A stretch of 64,000 bases of DNA, taken from the NCBI GenBank assembly GCA_029876055.1, contig CM056874.1, positions 744,001 through 808,000 of the forward strand. Direction: 5' to 3'. Below the pieces are notes generated by a model. The model saw only the letters and a program-made list of their open reading frames with translations, did no database searches and had not been told where the DNA came from. Both the position numbers and the translations under genes were made by a program. Positions 22,401 to 33,300 of the stretch are shown one piece after another; the stretch's first letter is position 1; each line of letters starts with the position of its first letter. Origin of the DNA: Madurella fahalii (Eukaryota > Ascomycota > Sordariomycetes > Sordariales).

Positions 22401-25400
22401 TCGGCCGCCATAAACATCGTCTATACTACGTCTTCACGGGAAGAGGCCAGGACGAATGGATGGATTCACGTTAATCGCTACTCGCGAAAGTCCGCACTGA
22501 GGTCACTTCTGCCTCCTAATGCCACGCGATGCATCGATTTTACGGCAGATCTTGATGACCAGTTGTCTCCCATCGCGTCATGCTTGTTACGGACGGTTCA
22601 GATTACCCAGGCATACTCTCGCCCCATCAACAGCAACGGCGCGGGGCTAGGTGATCTGCTCAAGTCGGCGGTAGACTCGGCGGTGGCAGATATGAACACC
22701 CACGCTCAACCGGCCCATTTGGTCAACATCGGTGACTTGCAAGATGGGGGGTCCAACACCAATGCGCTTGCTGTTATCGATTGGAACGCTTCGTCTGTTT
22801 CTGTCACGGTTCAGCCTGTCAGTGCTCAGTTCAGGTCAGACCGGACCTACTGGCTTGTTGGTCTTTCAGGAGACCTGGGGCTCTCCATCGCAGATTGGAT
22901 GATCGGGAATGGCGCCAAGACGCTGGTGATTACCAGCCGAAATCCGAGGATTGACAGTGTCTGGCTGGAGAAGGCAGAGCAAAAGGGCGCCGTTGTCCGG
23001 GCTATGAGCTGGTAAGTTGCGATCCCCCGGCACTACACCGTTGTTATGCTGATCTGACATGTCAAACACAGCGACCTGACCGACTATGACTCGGTCTGCA
23101 AGACGTACGAACAGATGCGCGCAACCCTGCCCCCGGTTTCTGGCGTCTTCCAAGGCGCCATGGTCCTGGTGGACACGCCTCTGCGGGACATGCAGCTGGA
23201 TGACATGACCCGAGTTCTTCGACCCAAGGTGGAGGGAAGTTTGAACCTTGATCGCGTCCTTGGCGACGAGATGCTCGATTTCTTTGTCTTCTTCTCCTCG
23301 GCGGCCACAGTCGGCGGCAGCTTAGGCCAAGCGAACTACACTGCTGCAAACTTGTTCATGAGCGGCCTGGCTCTGCAGCGCCGTCAGCGAGGTCTGACGG
23401 CCTCGGTGGTGGAACTGGGACCAATCCTTGGTGCCGGCTATATCACCCGTGAGAAGGGTGATCAGCTGAGGAAGATCCTGTATGAGAAGGGCCTAGTGAC
23501 GATGTCCGAGGCTGACGTCCACCAAACACTTGCGGAGGCCATTCGTTACGGCTTCCCAGGTTCCGGGAATGAATGGCAACTCTCGACCGGACTTAGGCGG
23601 ATCCCTGCCAACGAGACCAACCGTCCACTGCGGTACAACCATCCTCAATTCGCCGCTCTGACGGTAAGGGTTGCCACAGAGGAAGCTGATGCATCAAACT
23701 CGGCCTCCGGCCCGTCGATCAAGGATCAGCTGGCCAGTGCCACGAGCAAAGATGATCTTGAGCGCATCATTACTGGTGAGTCAAACCTGCGACGATCGTT
23801 TCTCCTCGTGTTCCAGGCTCTAATAGCAATCCGTCACCAGACTCCTTCATTGCACAACTGCGCAAGATGCTCAATCTGGGCGACGACTATGCGATAACGT
23901 CGACGGTCCGCACGGACGAGCTCGGCCTCGACTCCCTCGTGGCTGTCCGGATCAGATCCTGGTTTTTGAACAACTTCCAGGTCAACATTCCCGCCCTGAA
24001 AATCCTAAAGGGAACACCACTGCGCGAGCTCATTCTACAGGGTGTCGAAGAGCTACCGGAAGAGCTGGCGCCCAAGCTGTTCGGCGAGCCACAGGACGAC
24101 TCCGCTGAGAGCTCCTCGGAGGGACCGGGGACGCCGCCATCCCCAGCTCCGGAAAGCGAGACAGAAGTCTCAGAGCCGTTCACCGACTCCGAGGACAATG
24201 ACAAGCCGGACCTTGACGCCAAAGAGATCTTGGACGAAGTCTCCCAGGTCCAAGAAGTCCAGCTCAAGAGGTTCGGGCCCTTGTCTTATACCCAGTCGGT
24301 TTTCCTGTTTGTGCACGAACTCTTGAGTGACAAGTCAACCCTAAACAACACAGTGATGCTGCATCTTAGCGGAGAACTCCAAGTGCCCGCCCTGGCACGC
24401 GCTATTCAAGCCCTTGGGGAGCGTCATGAGTCATTGCGAACTTGCTTCTGCGAACGCGACGGCCAGGTCGGCCAAGGAGTGCTCGCGGCTCCGCTTGTGA
24501 GCTTTGAGCACAAGCGGATGTACACCAAGAACGACCTCTTCGACGAGTACAAAACGCTTCGGAAGCATGTCTTCGATCTTGCCAGCGGCGAATCCAGCAA
24601 GACGATTCTGCTCTCATCTTCATCCAAAGACCACTATCTCCTCATGTCCTCTCACCATATTCTTTTTGACCGCCTGAGCAACGATGCTGTCATGAATGAC
24701 CTGGAGCGGCTCTACCACGGAATGGACCCCGGGCCGGCACCACTGCAATACCTGGACTACTCCAACGAGCAACATGAGCAGTATGCTTCGGGACGCTGGA
24801 ATGACGCTATAGAGTTCTGGCGTCGCGAGTTTGCCACAATTCCGGAACCTCTCCCGCTTCATCGCAGTCAGATCACAGAGCGTCAGCCGCTCGAACGCTA
24901 CGCATCCCGCATCCCGGACTTCCGCATCAACAGTCAAGTCACGGGCAAGATCCGGCAGGTTGCGAAGAAATACCGGGCAACACCGTTTCACTTCCACCTC
25001 GCCGCCTTCAAGATTCTCCTGCACCGCTTCCTTGGCGTCAAAGATGTTTGTATCGGCATTGCCGACAGCTGCCGGAAAGACGACTATATGCGCACCGGCA
25101 TCGGACCGTTCCTGAACATGCTTCCCCTTCGCATGGACGCGTCGCCGGAGCAAAAGTTCGTCGACGCTGTCGAGCAGGCGCGGCAGAAGAGCCTTTCGGT
25201 CCTCGACAAGTCAATTCCTCTCGAGGTCATCCTAAACGAGCTCCGCATTACCCGTCAGTCTACACACACGCCGTTGGCCCAGGCCTTTATGAACTACGCA
25301 GAAAACCCCCTGCGAGACAGCCAGCCTTTCCTTGGCTGCCGCATGGAGATGACGAAGCAAGATATGGCTGAGCTTCCGTACGACATCACCTTCACCGTCA

Positions 25401-28400
25401 TCAACAACAATGCTACCGGGGACACACGCATTCTCCTCAATGTCCAAGAATCGCTCTACGCCGAGGACGATGCCCAGCTCCTGGCTCATGGATACGAGGA
25501 TATCCTGCGCGAATTTGCCGACGAGCCCACAAAGGCGGTTGGCGATACCTGGCGATTCCGGCAGCCAGTGCTACAGAAGGCACTGGCGGCTGGCCGTGGT
25601 GAGTATCTCTCATAACTCCGAAGGGGATGACGAGCTGACAATTGGGACCACAGGCCCGAACTTTGACCCCACCTGGCCTGAAACCCTGGTTCATGGGTTC
25701 GAGTCCCTTCTCCCCAGCGTTGCCCATAAAATCGCCGTCACAGACAGTGACCGCGGTTCCCTGACTTATGGGGACTTGGCTCGACAAATCGACATCATCA
25801 CGTCCCGGCTGCTGCGTGTCAAGGGGCTTGAGCCCGGCTCAAAGATCGCCGTCTTCCAGCATCCCAGTATTCATTGGGCTGCTTCCGTCATGGCGATTTT
25901 GAAGATTGGTGCTGTCTACGTCCCTCTTGATGCAGCTACTCCTGCTGAGCGGCTATCTCTCATGATAGATGATTGCCGGCCAGCTGCCCTCGTCGTCCAT
26001 GGACCCACGCTGGACATGACAGCAGAGTTATTGCAGAATACTTCCAGCGCCCCTGCCGTCATCAACGTGTCGGAGCCGGAAGATGGAGCAACAGCGAGCA
26101 TCCCAATCCGTGCTCAAGCAGACGCGCCGGCCATAATTCTTTACACCAGCGGCTCGACTGGCACACCTAAAGGCGTCCTTCTTCAACATTCCAGCCTCAA
26201 GCATGAGTTTAACCACTGCGCCGTCACCTATGGAGTTAGTGAAGACGATGTTGTGCTGCAACAAAGCGCGTGGAGTTTTGACCTCTCTGTCACCCAAATC
26301 TTCCTCGCCCTGAGCACCGGGGCAAGACTGCACATAGCTTCGCAGGATCTACGCGCCGATGGGCGGGCCATGGCAGAGCTTATCAAGAACGAGGGGGTTA
26401 CAACTACATACGCCACCCCAACCGAGTACAAGAGCTGGCTCCGCAATGAGCAGCAACGGGAATTGTTGCAAACCACGTCCTGGAACCTCGCTCTTGTCGC
26501 AGGGGAGGCCGTCACTGAACCGCTTCTGGTGCTCTTCCGAGACCTGGGGAGAGCAGACCTCCGCCTCTTCAATATCTACGGCCCAACTGAGACTACATGC
26601 GGTTCGACAAAGATGCAGCTTGATTATAGCACGCCCGGGGTCTACGGAGACATCGTGCCCGTTGGCTGTGCTTCCGCGAACGAGTGCTTCTACATCCTTG
26701 ATGCTAAGCAGAACCTGCAACCCATTGGGCAGGCCGGAGAGATTGCCATCGGCGGAGTCGGGGTCGCCATGGGCTATTTGAACAATGACGAGCGAACCAA
26801 GGCGTCATTTGTTCCCGACCCCTTTGTGGCGTACCAACCGGAAGCGTATCGAAAGAACGGTTGGACCACAATCTACCGGACCGGAGATTTCGGGTTCTTG
26901 GGCCCCGACGGCACGCTCGTGCTGAGGGGCCGCATCGGCGACGACACCGAGATCAAACTGAACGGTGTGCGGATCGATCTCAAAGACATTGAGCAGACGG
27001 TGCTGAAGGCGGCCAAGGGTCAACTAGCTGACGCTGCGGCGTCTCTTCGCTCTAGCACCACGTCGTCGACCACGGCCGACCAGGTCAAGTTCATGGTGGT
27101 TCACGTGGTGTTTTCGTCAGAGGCAACAGACGGTGGGAACTCGTTCCTCTCGCATCTGCTCGAGCGCCTGCCTCTGCCACGCACCATGCGGCCGTCGGCA
27201 ATAGTCGCCGTTGACGCTCTGCCCCGCACCATCTCGGGCAAGCTGGATCGGCGGGCACTCGCATTACTTCCCGTTTCCGGGAAGCTGGGGAGCCTGGAGG
27301 ATACTGCAGGAGAAACACGTCTAGCCGGGGCTGAGGAGATGGTCTGGAAGCTATGGCAGTCCGTGATTCCCGAAGAGCTCGCTGGCATCTATGAAAGCCA
27401 CGTTAATGTCGACACCGACTTCTTTAGTGTCGGTGGCAGTTCCCTGCTCCTGATTGAACTCCAGCACAAGATGCGGGCACAGCTCGGCATCTCCGTTACC
27501 CTCCTCGAGCTGTTCAAATCGAGCACTTTGGGCGCTATGTCCAGGCTCCTTCAGGACTCCGGCAAGCTGCCTGATGAACATGGTCTGCCGGGCCAAATTG
27601 ACTGGGAACAAGAAACAGCATTGCAGCCCGAGTTGGAGTCTGCAGCGTCGCAATGGCCAGCTTCTTTGGCAATGACGTCCAACACGCAGCCCCCCAAAGT
27701 CATCGTCCTCACCGGCGCAACCGGATTCCTTGGCCAGTACTTGCTCCGCGCCCTTCTCCAGCAAGACGGGGTCGACAAGGTCATCTGCATTGCCAACCGA
27801 AACATGACCGCCGACAGAAGAAGAGTCATGCTCGGCAGTTCAGGCAACAATAACAACAACAGGGTCGAGTGCCTGGAGGGCGACCTGCGCTCGGCGCTGC
27901 TGGGGCTCAGCGAAGCGGAGGCGGCGCGCATCTTCGGGACGCCCGAGTCGCCGGGCGAGGCCGACGCGGTGGTGCACAACGGCGCCGACGTGTCGCACCT
28001 CAAGACGTACGCATCGCTGCGCGCGGCCAACGTCGAGTCGACCAAGCGGCTGGCCGCGCTGTGCGCGCCACGCCGCCTGCCGCTGCACTACGTGTCGACG
28101 GCGGGCGTGGCCATGTACCAGCCGGCGCGCGTCGGCGCCGTGGGCGAGGCGTCGGTCCGGAGCGCCCCGCCCCCCGCCGACGGCCGGTACGGCTACGCCG
28201 CCTCCAAATGGGCCAGCGAGGTCTTCCTCGAGCGCGCCTGCGCCGACCTCGCCCTCCCCGTCTTCGTCCACCGCCCCTCCAGCGTGCTCAGGCCCGACGA
28301 GCACATGCAGGGAGATAACCCCGCCGCCGACGTGCTGCAGAACCTGCTCGGCTATGCGAAGCGGATCGCCGCGGTGCCCCGGGAGCAAGAGGTCATGAAG

Positions 28401-28706
28401 GGGTTTGTGGATCTGGTGAAGCCGGAGACGGTTACGAGGAGGGTGGTGGACGCGGTGATGATGAGACTGGGGGATGGAAAGTCTGGCCCCGTGTTTGTCC
28501 ACGAGTCTGGGGATGTGGAGATCGAGGTTGCGCGTATCGGGGAGTATCTTAAGCAGGAACTGGGCAGGGAGGTGGAGGTGGTGAGCTTGGACGAGTGGCT
28601 TGCGCGAGCGCGGAAGGAGGGGCTTTCGATGGCCATGGAGGCCGTCTTCAAGGATTTGGTGGGCGGCGAGCAAAAGCTGAATTTCCCTAGGTTGCTTAGG
28701 GGTTGA
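16404..28706 (+). CDS. PKS-NRPS hybrid synthetase (KS-AT-DH-MT-ER0-KR-ACP-C-A-T-R)
   Basis: Iterative highly reducing polyketide synthase fused to one NRPS module; it builds a methylated polyketide and joins it to an amino acid. Exons are 16404-16854, 16911-17434, 17502-23011, 23072-23775, 23841-25598 and 25654-28706. The 12,000-nt CDS gives 3999 residues. Visible sites: KS Cys178 (DTACSSS); AT GHSSGE with Ser644; DH His969 (HRIQGQAVFP) and Asp1145 (LDAAF); C-methyltransferase EVGAGTGG near 1420; KR nucleotide loop near 2112 (GLSGDLG) and Tyr2251; ACP Ser2428 (LGLDSL); condensation H2668-H2669-x3-D2673; adenylation TSGSTGTPKG near 3147, YGPTET and YRTGD; second carrier Ser near 3578 (GGSS); R domain GATGFLG near 3670 and Y3830-x3-K3834. 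No ER motif is seen between MT and KR, so the trans-ER at 2.2 kb is the likely partner. Product identity is not predictable here. Confidence 0.96.
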
Positions 28707-30301
28707 CGATAGAGGGATTCATGTAGGGTGTGTCTCCGTCGGGGTGTTTCGTTTGGATGTTTATGATTTGGGTGTTGGGTGTTTCATGGCGCTAGTTGGT
28801 GGATAATTGGTCACTTTGCGCGTTTGGCTGGCGCCGGGGGAGGGGTGCAGTAGAATTTACGGTGTTCTTAAATAGACCTTTGCTTCGCGCTGTTTCATAT
28901 GGATAATGGATACTGTCAATGCTTTGATCATGTGTGAAGTGATCGCATCCTGCGCGCATTGTGCCGAGCCCACTGATTGAGTAACAAATGCCGCCTGCAC
29001 ATGACCGTGGCGGACTCTTCAACAGGTTAACGCTTGCAAAAATTGTGAGAAGCCGGCCCCAAATCGCTGACCCCCTTTATTTTGTTTTATTTTGTTTATA
29101 TACCCCCAACCCCAACCCAGCCGCCTTAGTTTCCCTTTTACATTTTACTTTCCTCCTTGAAAAATAAATTAAAAATAAAGAAAAAAAAAGCAAACAAAGA
29201 TAAACCGAAACGAATCGCAATAACACGCCCTGCGCGAATAAATAGTCGAGGCAAAGGTTCCGTGACTGCTCCTTGCGAGGGTGCTTAACTGGCACCATGA
29301 GTGGGTGGGTTTTGCGCCCTCGTTGGTTGTGACGTTGGAAGGTTCGCTTCACCCTTAATTTGACGGGAGTAATAAACGCGGTGCCAGAATGCAGCCGGGT
29401 GACAGAGAGATCATGTGTACAGTGCGCAAGTAGGCCAATCGATGTCCTGCCAACCTTGCTCTCCCGAATCCTTCGGCCAGAACCACCCCCCCTGAGCCGA
29501 GATCTCAGCGCTGTGTTGTGCTTCTTCCGGCCGGGGGCGGGGTGCCGGCTTGGCTGGGCTGGTGTGGCGGGGGGGTTTGCGTCAGTTGGCTGGTCAGCGT
29601 GTTTACATGTATCCACTTCCCGGTTGGGCGTCTGGCCCAAGCTTCGCTCGGAAATCGCGCCATCGCGTTAGGCTGATCGATGCCCGACCCCGGACCACGT
29701 TCTCCATTCATTCCATTCTTAGCAGCAAACCCGACATCCACATCCCACTTCCCACATCCGCATCCCGCTTCGCCCAAAGGACCGGACGCTTCCCCTCGCT
29801 CGAGATCGGCGAATCCGGAGCCTGCTGCTCTCGCCGGCAACCTCGTTCTTTTTCTTGTACAATCCTTATTTCCTTTTCCGGCCTGTGTTTGCCCGAGCCC
29901 GGTGGCGCCAGTTCTTATCCCTTGCATTGTGTTGTCCTCGCTCGTAGCTGTTTGTTTTTGGCCGGCGCAAACAGGGCAAAGGCGCCGTCGCTGCCGTGCG
30001 CCTCGAGCTGTACGAGGAAAGCTCATTTGCTCACACCAAACAAGCCAACCGCCACTCCTGCAGTGTCCCGCCGCGAACCTGCGAAGTCACCTGCGAAAGT
30101 CACCACGAGGCCTGCCGCCACTGTTTACCTCGGACGAGTCCGCCGATCCGGTCCGATCCATTCGCTCCTCCCCCTCGGCTCCCCAGCCCCTCGTCTCTCC
30201 GGCCGCGACCTGCGCCGCACATAATCCTCGCCCGCCGCCTGCAGGGCGAATCACTTCTTCCCGCCTCTCCATCGCCATGATCGTGGCCAATTGAAGCGGC
30301 C
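28707..30301. promoter_or_regulatory. Cluster border spacer and long leader region of BUD3-like gene
   Basis: A 1.6-kb spacer between the last cluster gene and the first housekeeping gene. It starts AT-rich (A-rich tract near 29159-29200) and becomes GC- and CT-rich towards the RhoGEF start, as expected of a long 5' leader. Several open frames exist in the leader but none resembles a known protein. A five-codon upstream ORF at 30277-30294 is entered separately. The right border of the cluster is placed here. Confidence 0.5.
30277..30294 (+). other. Candidate minimal upstream ORF (5 codons)
   Basis: ATG at 30277 followed by four codons and TGA (peptide MIVAN). The stop is seven nucleotides before the main ATG of the RhoGEF at 30302. 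If the transcript starts upstream, ribosomes must initiate at, bypass or reinitiate after this ORF, so it could lower translation of the main frame. The transcript start is unknown. Confidence 0.4.
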
Positions 30302-33300
30302 ATGGTTCGTGTCACCGAGGAGCTGGCGCTCTCGCCAGAGCACGTCACTCTATACTACGCCAGCGACCCATTGCTCGGCCATCTCCCCGTCCTGATCTTC
30401 CACGGCCCCTCCACCACCGCCAATTATACTCTGAACAGCTCCCGAATCCAGATCCACATCTACAGCCCGGCCGGCTACCAATCGTTCCCGCGCATCACCG
30501 TCTCTCCAAACTCTCCCTTCTATAGCGTTGTCCAACACCTACCACGCGAGTTCCAGGGGGATGAGATATGCAGGGGGCTGGCATTTGGTCTCTACAAATA
30601 TTTTAGCGAGCTGCCCGAGGTCGTCAAGAACCACCTGAAGAACCAGTACCCGACGACGGGTGCGCGCCGCCCGGGCTCGGCGCCGTCTCTCTTTGGCGAG
30701 CAGCATGCCGCCGACCTCGCCAAAGCCGCTGTTCAGGCCGAGAACACCGCCGAAGTCATCGGCATCTTAGAATATGCCTTGCGGACGCAGCACATCAACA
30801 ATGTGGACCTTGATCTTGTTCTCCCGCCGGGGTCAGTCGTACCCCTAGACAATGCCGATCTCGAGGACGTGCCCGACGATGAGGACGACATTCTGGATCC
30901 CACTCTGCGACAATATGGCGGCTACACTCCCTTCGTCAAGTTGTTTGGCGAACCAGTATTCGTGCCAACATCTAAGCTGCGGCGAGCGCCATCAAGGCCA
31001 ACCTCGCTGAATCGGACCAAGTCCTTCTCCAAGAACCAAAAGGTGGAGCTGCGCATGAAGATGGGCGAGTTGGTCGACACTGAGGAGCGTTACGTGCTCA
31101 AGCTGAACGAGCTGGTCAACCGCATTGCCAACGAGTTCCGCCAGAACGCAAAGCAGCGCCCGGCTGGGAGCACCAGCCCATCCGAAGAGGATCTGGAAAA
31201 GCTGTTTCCCAAGTCGGCAGACAGCATACTTGAGGTCAACTCGGCGTTTATGGAGGAACTCCGACGCGTTATGGACGACACTGAGGAGGAGGCGCTCCGG
31301 GATATGGAGCTGCCTTTCGGCGCAACGAGGATGGGCGGTTCCAGCAAAGCAAAGGATGCAAGCGGTGTTCTAGCGATGGCACGGATCTTCCTCGAATGGT
31401 TCCCCAAGTTCACAGACTGTTACCAGGATTACATTCGCGCCAGCCAAAACTTTCCCCAGCTCCTCAACTCCTTCCTTGACCAGCAGTCAAGTTTCCGCCA
31501 GCGGGTGGCTCAAACTGGGGAGCAGACCGTCCGCTCTCTCCTCATTGAGCCGGTACAGCGCCTGCCCCGGTATAGCTTATTCATCGACCAGATCGTCGCT
31601 TGCCTCCCCATCACACACCCCGCGCTGCAGCTTCTCCTACGAGCCAGAGACATAATCACAAATATCTGCTCCATGGACGACCCCATGCCGGACAAGCCCC
31701 ACGTCACAAATCGCCTGCGCGCCATGGTCGAGTGCTGGCCGCTGGACCTGGAGCCCCAGGGACGGCTGATGCTGGCTGCCGACTTTGTCGAGCTAGCCGC
31801 GCCGTACGTCTCCTGTACACAAAACTCGGAAATACCGGACCGGCCTGGCATTCTCCTTCTCTTTTCTGACTGCGTCGTCATTCTTCAGAAGAAAGGGAAC
31901 TCGGCTCTCAGCGGTCGCGATTTCTTGCGAGAGATCGACAAGCCGTCCCCTGCTGGTCTACTGGCATCCATGACTAACGTGGCCGGCGGGCCGGGAACTT
32001 GGGAATTTGCTTTTACGGGTTGGCATAACCTAGCCGACGTCCGCTTCACGGAATCACAGGACGGCCGCCTCATCTGGATGACGTCAACCCAGGAGATGAG
32101 AGGCGCTCATGCTGCTGAGTACTTCACCAGCAAAGCCATTACTTCGCGGTGCTTCCTCCTTCAAGATGCATACGAGGGGAAAGCTACCAAATGGGGTGAG
32201 GATGTCGTTAAAGCTCGCATCGAAGGCCGGTTCGCCGAGAAAGAGAGGGAAGACCCAACATGGACTCTCCGTACGGTCAGGATGCCGGATAACAACTTTG
32301 GCTTGCACGCCGCTGTGTTTCAGGAGGGTGCCACTCAACTCATAGAGGGCCGCAGGGAGCCGGCCCCCATCCGCGTCGTCCTGGACAACGATAAAGGCAC
32401 CAAGGGGGCGCCTGTCGGCCACTACGGCGTGGAAATCGTCGTCGAAGTCAGGAGTGGCGACATGCGCAAGATAACCATGAATACGCTGGGACTAAACGGA
32501 AAGAAATTCACAGACGACATCGCGCTGGAAGACTTCCTCCCTACCCTCTCCCGACGGATCATACAGCTGCTCAGCACCCAGTTCAGCGTAGCCAACATTA
32601 GGCTCGTCCCAGCCCTGGTTTCGTACTACACCAAGGTTTTACGCGCCCTTAACATTGCATCCAAGATAGAAAAGAACACCAAGTCGTTTCTGTCTTCATC
32701 CCCAGTCAAGATGCTGTCAAATCTGTTGGTGGGAAATGCTGCGTCGTCCAGCACCACTTCCGTTGACAACGTGGTCGTTACCGGATCGAGGCATAAGCGG
32801 GCCCGCTCGAACAGCCAGAGAGATCTGACGGTAGTGATCGGTTCCCTCAAAGACAGGGACATCCCTCGCCTCACCGTGGAAGAAGAGCCGCCAGAAAACC
32901 CTCTGGTTCGCCTGGAGCAGACCTTTACGGGATACGTGGCCAACATGCAGGCGCGCAAAGGCTACTTCATCGGCCGCACTTTGCTCAACCGGTCAATGGC
33001 CGACGAGCTATCCGTCAATGACCTCTACAACCGCCTGATTGAGTTCCCCTTTGACCTAGAAGCCGCGTCCGAGCTAGGAACCGAAGTCATCTTTGCAGCA
33101 TTTGAGAAGTTTATCCGCATCGCTTGGCGCGAGCAGATAGGACCCGTCATGACGATGCAGGCGCTCGAGGCACTCCAGGTGCGCGCTTCCAAGAAGGTCC
33201 CGGGAGAGTTTGCCGACTTTGTCCGCTTCATCTTCAGCGACATGGCCCCCCAGAACCGCCGGGCCTTCACCGCCCTCATCAAGCTGCTCGCGGATCTCCT

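Noticed and set aside
29550..30294. Open frames of about 200 residues in the RhoGEF leader
   Set aside because: Pro/Ser/Arg-rich, frame-shifted versions of the same GC-rich DNA with no domain and no splice logic; treated as leader.
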